From NCBI RefSeq assembly GCF_023227875.1, contig NZ_JALOCH010000021.1:1-24090 (forward strand): a DNA stretch of 24,090 bases, in the 5' to 3' direction. Source of the DNA: Methanoregula sp. (GTDB lineage: Archaea; Halobacteriota; Methanomicrobia; Methanomicrobiales; Methanospirillaceae). Shown here piece by piece: positions 7,630-15,280 of the stretch (its first letter is position 1; every line of letters begins with the position of its first letter). Below the pieces are notes generated by a model. That model searched no databases, had not been told where the DNA came from, and saw nothing but the letters and a program-made list of their open reading frames with translations. The translations under genes were made by a program, and so were the position numbers.

Positions 7630-8760
7630 TTATTCCTTTGAAGAGGAAAACACAGATTGAAACCGGTCCCGTATCTGTACTGGGCTGAGGGGAATGTTCG
7701 GCACATCCCGGTTTCCGGGATTGATCCGGACATGGATGAACGAAGGTCCGTTCTCTGCCGAAGCAAAGAAAGCGGATTCCAGCTCCTTTGGCTCGTGCAC
7801 GGTCCAGGTATATTCAAACCCTGCGGCAATAGCCATCAGCCGGAGATCAGCGGTATCGGCGCCGGGCCGGGGCTGGTTACCGGTACTGCCAAAGACCCCG
7901 TTGTCAAGTGCGACAATGGTCAGGTTTTCCGGCGCTGTTCCGGCAATTACGGGAAGGATGGATGATCCCAGAAGGCTCCCGTCACCATCAAGCACGATCA
8001 CCCGTTTATCCGGTCGTACGTTGGCAATACCAAGACCAATAGCGGAGGCCTGGGTGTAACTTCCCAGCATGTAGAAGTTTTCATCGCGGTCGTTTACCGC
8101 ATGGAGTTCCTTTGAGGGAACGCCGATATTTGAGACCAGCACTTCATCGGTTACATGGCGGGCAATTTTCCTGATTGCATCGTATCGCGTCATTACCGGT
8201 ATACGCCAGTCCCGTTCATAGGACAGGGAAAACGGACGGGAGTTTGCAGGAGACGAACAGGTCGCACTGCACGCAGTTTCAAAAAGGCAGTCCTGGGGAA
8301 CAAGGATGACATGCGGGGTCTTTTTGGCAAATGCATCAGAAACAGCGTTGCCTATCACTTCCGGCCTGTCAGGATCAGAGATGATTGTGTACGGGATTCC
8401 GGCCGCAGACAGGATTTTCGGGAGCGGGCGGTTGAACGGGATCTGTGCCGGAATTACCTCGTTCTCTCCCCCGCGCCAGCTTGCGAGGATCGGGAGCGGC
8501 AGACCAAATGTTGAGGTAAGCGACAGGATCGCGTTGAACATATTCCCAAGACCGGAACTCTGGAGTGCAACCAGGGGGCGTGCACCGGCAAGATATGCCC
8601 CCGCAGAAATCCCAACGCCATCTTCTTCCCGGGTCAGGCCGATATGCCGGAACTCTTCCGGCAGTTTAAAGAAGAGTCCTTTTGCCCGGTCGCAGGGGAT
8701 AGCACTGACAAGATCTATTCCCTGTGTCTTCAGTTCGTTTATGATCTGGTTCTCATCCAT
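7630..8760 (-). CDS. comDE: Sulfopyruvate decarboxylase, fused alpha and beta subunits
   Basis: This enzyme decarboxylates 3-sulfopyruvate to sulfoacetaldehyde in coenzyme M synthesis, using thiamine diphosphate. The 376-residue chain contains a ComD-like half (about 1-170, with the ThDP-activating glutamate in TREEDGVGISAG) and a ComE-like half (about 185-376, with the ThDP/Mg motif GDGS at 259-262 and Asn287). The two halves are separate proteins in Methanocaldococcus; the fused form is known from Methanosarcinales and Methanomicrobiales. I chose the ATG at 8760, which overlaps the cysteate synthase stop by eight bases; a longer frame to 8874 adds residues unlike the family. It is the last gene of a five-gene operon. 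Confidence 0.93.
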   Translation of the reverse strand: MDENQIINELKTQGIDLVSAIPCDRAKGLFFKLPEEFRHIGLTREEDGVGISAGAYLAGARPLVALQSSGLGNMFNAILSLTSTFGLPLPILASWRGGENEVIPAQIPFNRPLPKILSAAGIPYTIISDPDRPEVIGNAVSDAFAKKTPHVILVPQDCLFETACSATCSSPANSRPFSLSYERDWRIPVMTRYDAIRKIARHVTDEVLVSNIGVPSKELHAVNDRDENFYMLGSYTQASAIGLGIANVRPDKRVIVLDGDGSLLGSSILPVIAGTAPENLTIVALDNGVFGSTGNQPRPGADTADLRLMAIAAGFEYTWTVHEPKELESAFFASAENGPSFIHVRINPGNRDVPNIPLSPVQIRDRFQSVFSSSKE

Positions 8761-10027
8761 GGTGCCTGATCCATTCTGTGAGTTGTGCAGCGAGTGCTTC
8801 CCGTGGTTCATCCGGACGCATGATCGCGGAGGGACTGACCGTATGGAGAGTAAAATCCTCGCGAATCCGTTCATATCCCCCGCCGGTAAGGTTCAGGAGA
8901 ATATGATCATCGGGCCCGATAATATCCCTTTCCACTGCCTCGACCAGTGCCGCCGTGGCAATTGCAGCCGCAGGATCGGGATCGATTCCCACGGTGTCAC
9001 GGATCAGCTTCTCCGCTTCTGTCCCTGCAACATTCGGGACACCGTACATGTGTCCCTGCGTTGCCTGCAATGCATCGAAGAGTCCGCCCTGGATACTGTA
9101 CGGAGGGTTACGATTTGTCAGCACATCGGACATGACCTTCCCGATGCAGTGTATCGCATCGGGCATATCCACCTCCGGAATGATCTCACGCCGCCGGGCT
9201 GCCCATGCCGATACCATGGGGGTGAAGGGTTCGTTCTGGGCAAGGTGGAGGCAGGGCAGCCGGTTCCCGTACGAGCCATCGCCAATAAGCCTCATCGCAG
9301 CTTCCCATGCAGCGATCGCCCCGGTACCGCTGCCTACTGCCTGGAAATAGTGATCGGGAATCCTGCCGGTTGTTACGGCGGCATCGAGCATCACCGTCCC
9401 CATGCCATCCCGCCGGGCCACGTTTTTTGCACCGCCTTCCGGCACGCACCCGGGAACGGCAGCAAGAGTATTACTCATTGCGATCGCGTCCGAATAATCT
9501 CCCTTCACAGCAACAAGGAAGATTGCCTGCGCCGGCTCTGTTGTCCAGAGCCGGGGGACTGCTTTTTTAGGAATTACAATAACGACCGGCCTTCTGCACC
9601 GTGCGGACAGTTCTGCAAAGGCCCTGCCGGTGTTGCCTGCCGACGCGATCACCGGAATCTTCCCCCCCAGTTCCTGCAATCGCTGCATGGTGGGCGATGC
9701 CTCGAATTCCTTGAATGAACCGGTGGTGAGGTGTGCTTCCCGTTCGGGAAAATAACCGGAAAATGAGATCGACAGATGAGTGAGCCCGAGCTCGCGGGAG
9801 AGTTCGTCACTGGTGAAGGTGACCGGTCCTCCGGAGGGGAGGAGGGGAGCGATGACCGGGAGCCACGCCAGGTAACGGTAGATCCCCGGATGGGGCGTGA
9901 GGTGCAGTTTCCTGCAGCAGTATTCTGTCCGTACCAGTGAGTTGTGTCCTTTGGGGCAGGAGAGAAGGGAGATGTCTTCTACAATCTCGTTTCCGCCAAC
10001 ACACCGGATCCGGTACTTGGGTATCAT
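8753..10027 (-). CDS. Cysteate synthase (threonine-synthase-like PLP enzyme)
   Basis: Cysteate synthase converts O-phosphoserine and sulfite to L-cysteate, the entry to coenzyme M in Methanosarcinales and Methanomicrobiales. It evolved from threonine synthase. The 424-residue protein has a Cys-containing N-terminal region (Cys9, Cys24, Cys37, Cys38), the PLP lysine Lys106 in TTGSFKEFEA, the ASAGNTGRAF phosphate/substrate loop and a GSGTGAIAAW glycine-rich loop. Threonine synthase itself is an alternative, but the overlap with comDE strongly supports the coenzyme M role. Its need for sulfite may link it to sulfur metabolism encoded nearby. The aminotransferase from cysteate to sulfopyruvate is not in the window. 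The gene starts four bases after the Fe-S protein gene. Confidence 0.92.
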   Translation of the reverse strand: MIPKYRIRCVGGNEIVEDISLLSCPKGHNSLVRTEYCCRKLHLTPHPGIYRYLAWLPVIAPLLPSGGPVTFTSDELSRELGLTHLSISFSGYFPEREAHLTTGSFKEFEASPTMQRLQELGGKIPVIASAGNTGRAFAELSARCRRPVVIVIPKKAVPRLWTTEPAQAIFLVAVKGDYSDAIAMSNTLAAVPGCVPEGGAKNVARRDGMGTVMLDAAVTTGRIPDHYFQAVGSGTGAIAAWEAAMRLIGDGSYGNRLPCLHLAQNEPFTPMVSAWAARRREIIPEVDMPDAIHCIGKVMSDVLTNRNPPYSIQGGLFDALQATQGHMYGVPNVAGTEAEKLIRDTVGIDPDPAAAIATAALVEAVERDIIGPDDHILLNLTGGGYERIREDFTLHTVSPSAIMRPDEPREALAAQLTEWIRHHG

Positions 10028-10031
10028 GACC

Positions 10032-10652
10032 TTACAGGATACGGATGTCCTCTACCCGTACATGCACGCCGTCTTTTTTCTTCAGTACCATGTTCACGAG
10101 CGCCGTGTGCGACAGGTCGATCATGCAGTACCCCGGGAGGAAACGCTGGCGCAGGCCGAGCGTTGGTGGCCGGAGTACGGTCTCGGCAATGCCTTCAAAG
10201 GCGTGGACATGGTACGCCTGCACATCATGGACCGGCCCCTGCTCCTTCCTTGCTTCGAGCGGTCCGACCGTATGGCATTCAATGACGCCGGTGATCGGGT
10301 TCGCCGACAGAACCCGGAGGGCATGGTAGATGGGGCAGCCGGGACCTGCCGGCCGACCGAGAACGAGATGTCCTTTCTGGATATCCCACTTCTCCACAAG
10401 GTCAGCCCGGAAGGGAACAACGAACTTGCGGGCCGAGGGTTCTCCGGGGAATGCCCGTATGATGAAATCATACTTCGCACCGGTCACATCGGTGCCGGAA
10501 TAACTGGTCTTATCTGTGGGACCAAGAGGTTCAGGGGAATAGAACGTACAGTCCTCGTTTGCCTTATTTTTCTTTTTAACCGCTTTGACAAAATCGTCAC
10601 AGCTCGCAACTCCGCAGGCTCCACAGTCCTTGCCCGGGGGCGTCCATGTCAA
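10032..10652 (-). CDS. 4Fe-4S domain protein in the coenzyme M operon
   Basis: The first 35 residues form a Fes-type 4Fe-4S motif: Cys10, Cys13, Cys18 and Cys35 in KDCGACGVASCDDF, as in RnfB and the corrinoid/Fe-S subunit of acetyl-CoA synthase. The remaining 170 residues match nothing I recognise; they contain several His and two Cys (GPGCPIYHA and LPGYCMID) that could bind a metal or substrate. The start is a TTG at 10652, needed to keep the first cysteine, with a G-rich ribosome binding site upstream and only three bases after the GTPase stop codon. Its place between a GTPase and cysteate synthase suggests an accessory role in coenzyme M synthesis, perhaps electron supply for a sulfur-insertion step. 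That role is inferred. Confidence 0.8.
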   Translation of the reverse strand: MTWTPPGKDCGACGVASCDDFVKAVKKKNKANEDCTFYSPEPLGPTDKTSYSGTDVTGAKYDFIIRAFPGEPSARKFVVPFRADLVEKWDIQKGHLVLGRPAGPGCPIYHALRVLSANPITGVIECHTVGPLEARKEQGPVHDVQAYHVHAFEGIAETVLRPPTLGLRQRFLPGYCMIDLSHTALVNMVLKKKDGVHVRVEDIRIL

Positions 10653-10655
10653 GAT

Positions 10656-11363
10656 CTAGTCCCCCCGGTAGATATTGTCAGCCTCTTCCAGCGGCCGGAT
10701 CACACCAAAGTGGTGCTGCCACCCGATCTCCTTCTTGCCGACACAGATCGTACAGACCCCGAGCGGGGGCGTGCCCCGGAGTGTGATCGTCTTCACGTCA
10801 GAAATCTCCGGTTGTTTTGCAATTGCCTGGAACAGGAACCGGAGACCGGTGCCCTGAATCGCGTTCGTCTCGATAATATCGATGGCGGGAATCACGCTCC
10901 GGATGCACTCCCGGAACACTTCCTTCTCTACCTGGGCGACCAGGTCGGTCTTTGTTACTACTGCCGAATCGGCAAGCGCGATGAGAGGTGCCATCTTGAG
11001 GGGGGAATTGCTCCCGGAGACTGCGGGCAGTACGGCAATACCATACGATTGCGTTGTATACGGTGTGCAGCGCAGGCAGAGACCCGCGCTCTCGACAATG
11101 AGCATACCGGCTTTGAGTCCCTCGGCCCACTGGATGGCGTCTTGGAGGATCATGATGCCCATATGGTCAGGACAGAGGTCTCCGGAATAAACCTTCCGTG
11201 TATGGATGCCGAACTCCTCGCGAAGTTCCTCGTCTTCGAATGCCCGGACTACATCGATCTTGAGGTACGCGGGCTTGTCGGACTTATTGAATTTTTTGAT
11301 GATCTGGCGGATAACCGCGGTCTTTCCCGCGCTGGGCGGGCCGGCTACCATGATAAGCTTCAT
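10656..11363 (-). CDS. HypB/UreG-like P-loop GTPase
   Basis: This 235-residue protein resembles the SIMIBI GTPases HypB, UreG and CobW, which deliver metals or gate metallocofactor insertion. It shows a P-loop GPPSAGKT (8-15), a D37 switch region, the guanine-specificity motif TKTD (137-140) and ETNAIQGTG as a G5-like segment. Two Cys pairs, Cys96/Cys99 (CLRC) and Cys204/Cys207 (CTIC), plus His217 and His218 could form metal sites. Its ATG overlaps the ABC ATPase stop by four bases (ATGA), so the two are translationally coupled. No hydrogenase or urease is nearby, so its client is probably the Fe-S protein or a coenzyme M enzyme; that is inference. Confidence 0.82.
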   Translation of the reverse strand: MKLIMVAGPPSAGKTAVIRQIIKKFNKSDKPAYLKIDVVRAFEDEELREEFGIHTRKVYSGDLCPDHMGIMILQDAIQWAEGLKAGMLIVESAGLCLRCTPYTTQSYGIAVLPAVSGSNSPLKMAPLIALADSAVVTKTDLVAQVEKEVFRECIRSVIPAIDIIETNAIQGTGLRFLFQAIAKQPEISDVKTITLRGTPPLGVCTICVGKKEIGWQHHFGVIRPLEEADNIYRGD

Positions 11364-12175
11364 GCAGGTACTCCGGTCTTCTTTGCAGAGGTCTGCCGGT
11401 CAGGGAACAGCTCCCCGGCACGGATCTTCTCGCGGAGATCCCAGAGAGATGCATCCATACCGGTCACCGTGGCAACGATCTCTTTCTCGCGGCCTTTGGG
11501 TTCTATCACAGCCGACACCGCCCCGTTCTTCATGATGATGCGGCGGTCAGTGATCAGGGCGAGGTACGGGTCGTGGGTAACAAAGATTACTGCCTTCTGG
11601 TATTCACGGAGGCAGGTAATCACCCGCTCCTTGTTAATGCCGGCATTCTCGATCTCATCGAGAAGAAGGATTGGGGTCTGACCGACCAGGATCGCATCTG
11701 CGATAAGGAGCGAACGGGTCTGGCCACCCGAGAGTGAACTGATGCGAACAGACTCCTTGATCTTCTCGCCGGTAAATTCATTGGCCAGCGCAATCGTGCG
11801 ATCGATCAATTGCCGGGCATCCGTGTCCCGTGCCCTGATATGCAGGGCAAGAAACTTTCCTACCGACAGATCCGCAATGATCTGGGTGTTCTGCGTGATG
11901 AGGGCAATCGGTTTTCTTGCCGGGTCGCGCGCCATCTCTTCCGGGGGTTCGTTTCCGTTGACAAGAATACTGCGTCCGGTAACGGTGTCATCCTGTGCCA
12001 GAACCTCAATATCGTTGATGAAGGCTGATTTCCCGGAGCCGGTGGGGCCTACAATGGATATAGTGTCGCCGGGACGGATGAGGATCTGGTCGAACCCTTC
12101 GATCTCTCCGTCGCGGTTCCTGCCGGGAAGAATCGTGATCTCGTACGTCTGTTCGCTGTGCATCACCGGAATCAT
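11360..12175 (-). CDS. ABC-type ATPase without a permease partner
   Basis: The 271-residue protein has every ABC ATPase motif: Walker A GPTGSGKS (43-50), Q-loop Gln95, signature LSGGQ (148-152), Walker B ILLLDE (169-174) and the switch His201. It is the first gene of the coenzyme M operon. No membrane permease gene is adjacent, so it either works with a distant permease or acts as a soluble ATPase, as AtwA does in methyl-coenzyme M reductase activation. The frame runs on to 12277, but that would pass through the divergent promoter and into the HTH gene. I therefore place the start at ATG 12175, with an ATG at 12163 as alternative. No ribosome binding site decides between them. Confidence 0.85.
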   Translation of the reverse strand: MIPVMHSEQTYEITILPGRNRDGEIEGFDQILIRPGDTISIVGPTGSGKSAFINDIEVLAQDDTVTGRSILVNGNEPPEEMARDPARKPIALITQNTQIIADLSVGKFLALHIRARDTDARQLIDRTIALANEFTGEKIKESVRISSLSGGQTRSLLIADAILVGQTPILLLDEIENAGINKERVITCLREYQKAVIFVTHDPYLALITDRRIIMKNGAVSAVIEPKGREKEIVATVTGMDASLWDLREKIRAGELFPDRQTSAKKTGVPA

Positions 12176-12215
12176 GGTGCGGGCAGTAGATAAAATTTCC
12201 CAAAACTGCAAATAA

Positions 12216-12267
12216 ATTATCCTTATAATAACAATTATAATCTTAAAAATGATACATAAAGGATAAT
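12216..12267. promoter_or_regulatory. Symmetric divergent promoter with inverted-repeat operator
   Basis: ATTATCCTT (12216-12224) and AAGGATAAT (12259-12267) are perfect inverted arms whose centres lie 43 bp apart, about four helical turns. Between them lie a rightward TATA candidate (TTATAATAA, 12224-12232) and a leftward one (GATTATAATT, minus strand, 12243-12234). Each arm falls near the start point predicted from one of these boxes. The right arm also holds the AAAGG ribosome binding site of the HTH gene. The adjacent HTH protein is the obvious candidate binder. Confidence 0.5.
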
Positions 12268-12756
12268 ATGCTTTCAAAACGGATTTTCGAGACGGATTTT
12301 ACCACGGCGCTGAACGAGGAACTGGAACGGAAAAACATGAATGTGCGGGAACTTGCGGATCTCACGGGCATTCCCACATCCACCCTCTATAAAGTCACGC
12401 TAGGGGAACGGGATCCAAGACTTTCGACCGTCAAGAAGATCGTTGCGGTGTTAGAGCCGGAAAAGAACCGGTTCATCGCGATCATTGCAGCAAAATTCCT
12501 GCTCGATTCCCTTGAGATACGCGAGGTCGATTTCCAGGGAAAAAAGTTCGGAATACGGGGCTATTCTGCTAATTCACTTGAGGAATGTATTATTGCCGCT
12601 GCTCGGGCAGAAAAAGACGGGGCCTCCGGCATCATCTGTGCACCGATCCTTGCATCGATCGTTGAAAAGATCGTAGATGTCCCGGTCGGGATGCTCCGCC
12701 CCGAACTCTCCGTTGTCAGTGAAGCGATTAATGCCGTGGTGAAAAGGATCGGGTGA
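12268..12756 (+). CDS. HTH (XRE-type) regulator with C-terminal sensor-like domain
   Basis: Residues of about 24-65 form a Cro/CI-type helix-turn-helix (VRELADLTGIPTSTLYKV, then DPRLSTVKKIVAVLE). The following 95 residues resemble the effector-binding N-terminal domain of PrpR-type regulators: a short beta strand, then SLEECIIAAARAEKDGASGI and a closing VPVGMLRPELSVVSEAINAV helix. Total length is 162 residues. The ATG at 12268 has AAAGG just upstream, inside an operator arm, so autoregulation is plausible. It is transcribed away from the coenzyme M operon and is three bases from the next gene. I infer that it senses an intermediate or end product of coenzyme M synthesis. Confidence 0.8.
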   Translation: MLSKRIFETDFTTALNEELERKNMNVRELADLTGIPTSTLYKVTLGERDPRLSTVKKIVAVLEPEKNRFIAIIAAKFLLDSLEIREVDFQGKKFGIRGYSANSLEECIIAAARAEKDGASGIICAPILASIVEKIVDVPVGMLRPELSVVSEAINAVVKRIG

Positions 12757-12759
12757 AGC

Positions 12760-13701
12760 ATGTCAGCACAAACCACTCTGCGTATCGGTCATCTTTCGAC
12801 AATGTACCATACCGCGTTCCTGCTCAGGGGTTCACAGACACTTTCGGATCGCGGGATCGATGCCCGCTGGAAGTTGTATCCATCCGGACCCGACATCATC
12901 AGCGCCATGCAGGCCGGCGCTCTTGATCTTGGATTCATCGGTCTCCCCCCGGTCATCATCGGCATTGATCGCGGGCTCCCTCTTGCCTGCATTGCGGGCG
13001 GTCATGTTGAGGGAACCGTTATCATAGCCGGTTCCGGGATCGAACCTCTTGCTACATTCAACAATATGCCAGAGTTCCTCAGCCAGTTCTCCGGTAAAGC
13101 GATCGGTACTCCCCCAAAAGGATCTATCCACGATGTCATCGTACACGAACTGCTGCGGGAACACGGTATCTGCGATGTCACCGTGAAAGATTATCCCTGG
13201 GCGGATTTTCTCTCTGATGCGCTCGTTCAGGGAGAGATTGCTGCTGCTGCAGGCACTCCCGCTCTTGCCGTAACCGCACAGCGATATGGAAACGCGGGTC
13301 TTGTGGTTCCTCCGGACAAGCTCTGGCCGTTCAATCCGAGTTATGGGATCGTGGTCATGCGAGATATGCTTGAACAAAAAGATCTTCTCCTGCAATTTCT
13401 TTTGGCTCACGAAGAAGCCTGTGAGCTGATCCGGCACGATCCGCGTGCTGCTGCCCGCATTGTGGCAACAACTACCGGTATGGTGGATGAGGCATTTGTG
13501 CTGGATACCTACCGCATCTCCCCGAAATATTGCGCATCCCTGCCCCGGGAATACGTTACCTCCACGATGAAGTTTGTCGGTACCCTGCATGAACTGGGGT
13601 ATATCTCCCACCCTGTCGATGAACATGCGATCTTTGAACAATCCCTTATCCGTGAGATCCATCCGGAACCCCATCACTATAATGACGGGATAGTGATCTG
13701 A
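12760..13701 (+). CDS. SsuA/NMT1-like substrate-binding protein lacking a signal peptide
   Basis: The 313-residue protein has the two-lobed fold pattern of the SsuA/TauA/ThiY (NMT1-like) binding proteins: LRIGHLSTMYHTAF at the start, DIISAMQAGALDLGFIGLPPVIIG near residue 50, GKAIGTPPKGSIHDV near 112 and a conserved SPKYCASLP region near the C-terminus. Family members usually are exported and bind sulfonates, taurine or thiamine precursors. Here the N-terminus begins directly with the first beta strand and has no signal peptide or lipobox, so the protein should stay in the cytoplasm. It starts three bases after the HTH gene, with GGTGA as ribosome binding site. Binding of a coenzyme M pathway sulfonate is an attractive inference. 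Confidence 0.82.
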   Translation: MSAQTTLRIGHLSTMYHTAFLLRGSQTLSDRGIDARWKLYPSGPDIISAMQAGALDLGFIGLPPVIIGIDRGLPLACIAGGHVEGTVIIAGSGIEPLATFNNMPEFLSQFSGKAIGTPPKGSIHDVIVHELLREHGICDVTVKDYPWADFLSDALVQGEIAAAAGTPALAVTAQRYGNAGLVVPPDKLWPFNPSYGIVVMRDMLEQKDLLLQFLLAHEEACELIRHDPRAAARIVATTTGMVDEAFVLDTYRISPKYCASLPREYVTSTMKFVGTLHELGYISHPVDEHAIFEQSLIREIHPEPHHYNDGIVI

Positions 13702-13775
13702 TCATAATTCTGAACAGTTGGATAGAATTCTTAAGGATCCTGATACGGTTAATGCAGGATCAGGAAAGATTTGCC

Positions 13776-13795
13776 GATAAATTATCACATATATA
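13776..13795 (+). promoter_or_regulatory. Probable promoter before the MoaD-like gene
   Basis: ATATATA at 13789-13795 is a good archaeal TATA candidate and would start transcription near 13820. It directly follows the palindrome GATAAATTATC (13776-13786), whose ten bases ATAAATTATC also occur at 12212-12221, overlapping the left arm of the divergent promoter. Confidence 0.4.
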
Positions 13796-13949
13796 GTCCT
13801 CACGGCATAAAGAAACTAAAAATCAGCTCATAATCCTTCACCCTTTCATATCGCACAGGTTGGAAAAACACGTCAGAAGAATTATGGACAAGGGAACCCG
13901 GCATCCCCCCATGCGGGAAGATGAAGACAAGAGCATCTGGCAGGAAAAA

Positions 13950-14228
13950 ATGAGTATCAGAATACGGTTTTTCGCACGGTTCCGGGAATTGCTCGGGACT
14001 GATATTGATGTAGAGGATGAAAAGGATCTTACCCTTGAGAGCCTTGTGAAGAAAGTAGCCCGGAGGAACCAGCAGGGCTATGATCTGATCTTTGATGAAC
14101 AGGGAAAATTCCGCGAGATTGTGATCCTGATGCAGAACGGGAAACGCATTGACAATCCCGATGCGGAAAAAACCCTTGTCGGAAGTGGCGACGATATTGC
14201 GGTGTTCCCCCCGGTTGCCGGCGGGTAA
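13950..14228 (+). CDS. MoaD/ThiS/SAMP-like ubiquitin-fold sulfur carrier
   Basis: The 92-residue protein shows the beta-grasp pattern of MoaD and archaeal SAMPs: IRIRFFARFRELLG at the start, LTLESLVKKV helix, VILMQNGKRI strand and the ending DDIAVFPPVAGG. The C-terminal Gly-Gly is the site that an E1-like enzyme adenylates and that then carries a thiocarboxylate or is joined to proteins. The E1-like gene at 16789 and the cysteine desulfurase at 15467 are the likely partners, so the three could supply sulfur for tRNA thiolation or molybdopterin. In-frame starts exist further upstream (ATG at 13911 and 13884, TTG at 13860), but 13950 gives the family length and has AGGA upstream. Confidence 0.9.
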   Translation: MSIRIRFFARFRELLGTDIDVEDEKDLTLESLVKKVARRNQQGYDLIFDEQGKFREIVILMQNGKRIDNPDAEKTLVGSGDDIAVFPPVAGG

Positions 14229-14305
14229 TGACAGAGATGGAGATCAAAATCCGGGATGGGATTGGTTGTCCCGGTCCCGCAATGGTAACCCGGGGTCCCG
14301 GGTGA
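14228..14305 (+). CDS. 25-residue ORF with a CPxP motif, TAATG-coupled to moaD-like gene
   Basis: The start codon overlaps the preceding stop as TAATG, a usual sign of translational coupling. The peptide contains IRDGIGCPGPAMVTR, which recalls the DxxGxxCPxP active-site motif of TusA/SirA sulfur carriers. It then stops in a run of C and G bases (around 14291-14302). A shift of frame at that run would extend it to a stop at 14395-14397. It may be a real short peptide, a frameshifted remnant or chance. Confidence 0.3.
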   Translation: MTEMEIKIRDGIGCPGPAMVTRGPG

Positions 14306-14402
14306 AAGAAAAGACAGGATCTGAAAGGAACCGTATGCAGCAGATTTTTTTTGCCTGCCAGAGAGCACATGATCCGATAATAAACCAGAGGAAGTAATCC
14401 GC

Positions 14403-15206
14403 GTGTTTGAAACCATCTTCGCATTTTTTATTGCAGCAGGGATCGGCCTTATCGCCTCCATCATAGGGATGGGAGGAGGTTTTCTCTATGTCCCGACGCT
14501 CACGCTGATATTTAATTTTGATCCGAAGATGGCGGTGGGAACCAGTCTTGCGGTGATGGTTTTTTCATCCTGTGCCGCAACTATCGTGTACCGGCAACAG
14601 AAGAAGGTCCTCGTTACCCTTGCCGCTTTCCTGGTCCTGCCCGCAATGATCTTTTCTGCGCTGGGCTCTCTCATCACTATGTATTTCGACGCAAGGATCC
14701 TTGTTGTCCTTTTCGCGCTCGTGCTGATTCTCATGTCCCTTCAGATGCTGGTTCCCCGCTTGTGTATCGTCCCGGCGATCACCTGGGGTCCATCCTTTTC
14801 TGTGAATCCTTCTGGTACAGGTCAACGTGAACCATTACGGATTTCCTGCCTTCATCTTGTGGTCTGGGGGGCGATGGGAGGGCTGGTGAGCGGAATTACC
14901 GGGACCAGCGGGGGGGCATTTTTCGTCCCGGCTCTTGTGGCAATTGGTATTCCGGTTCATTTTGCGGTTGCCACATCTCTTCTTGCGATCATTCCCACAT
15001 CCATCACGGGTGCTTCTACCCATGCAGTCCTCGGACATATTTCCCTGCCATTTCTTATCGTGTACGGGGCGGGTGCGGCAATCGGAGCATATGTTGGGGC
15101 GTCCATTGCACCGCGAATTCATGCGGATCATATCAAGAAAGGTTTTGGAATCCTGCTCATCGTTATTGCACTCATTATGATCCAGCAGAAAGTACTCGGG
15201 GGCTGA
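14403..15206 (+). CDS. TauE/SafE-family permease, probable sulfite/sulfonate exporter
   Basis: The 267-residue protein has seven to eight hydrophobic segments and two related glycine-rich repeats, IGMGGGFLYVPTL near residue 22 and GTSGGAFFVPALV near 172, the hallmark of the TauE/SafE (DUF81) family. Family members have been linked to export of sulfite, sulfoacetate or other sulfur oxyanions. The setting of sulfite-consuming coenzyme M genes and sulfur-relay genes favours a sulfur anion, but the substrate is not shown by sequence. The start is GTG at 14403 with AGAGGA upstream. No clear promoter of its own was seen in 14306-14402 apart from a T8 run at 14343-14350, so it may be read from the MoaD-like promoter. 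Confidence 0.88.
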   Translation: MFETIFAFFIAAGIGLIASIIGMGGGFLYVPTLTLIFNFDPKMAVGTSLAVMVFSSCAATIVYRQQKKVLVTLAAFLVLPAMIFSALGSLITMYFDARILVVLFALVLILMSLQMLVPRLCIVPAITWGPSFSVNPSGTGQREPLRISCLHLVVWGAMGGLVSGITGTSGGAFFVPALVAIGIPVHFAVATSLLAIIPTSITGASTHAVLGHISLPFLIVYGAGAAIGAYVGASIAPRIHADHIKKGFGILLIVIALIMIQQKVLGG

Positions 15207-15229
15207 ATTGAAATGCTCTCATGGCATGA

Positions 15230-15280
15230 AAAATATCCGTTATTCCGGCAGCAGTATCGCAAGATATTAACAATTGTGAA
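15230..15280 (+). promoter_or_regulatory. sufS promoter and operator
   Basis: AAAATATC at 15230-15237 is the TATA candidate. The operator TTAACAATTGTGAA follows at 15267-15280, identical on this strand to the minus-strand reading of the cysK site. The predicted start near 15261 lies just before the palindrome, so binding would block early elongation. The leader to the sufS start codon would be about 200 nt. Confidence 0.6.

Noticed and set aside
8306..9718. A 470-codon plus-strand frame opposite comDE and cysteate synthase
   Set aside because: Same situation: the minus-strand proteins have clear PLP and thiamine diphosphate motifs, while this product is rich in Arg, Cys and Pro without any family pattern.
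9897..11681. A 594-codon open frame on the plus strand opposite the coenzyme M operon
   Set aside because: It runs antisense through three genes with full functional motifs and overlapping starts and stops. Long antisense frames are common in GC-rich coding DNA, and this one has no recognisable domain.
13191..13199. TCACCGTGAA in the substrate-binding gene resembling the operator
   Set aside because: The half-sites are too close together and the sequence is coding; it does not fit the spacing of the real copies.
12832..13677. A 281-codon minus-strand frame opposite the substrate-binding-like protein
   Set aside because: The plus-strand protein has the family motifs and a coupled start; the antisense product shows none.
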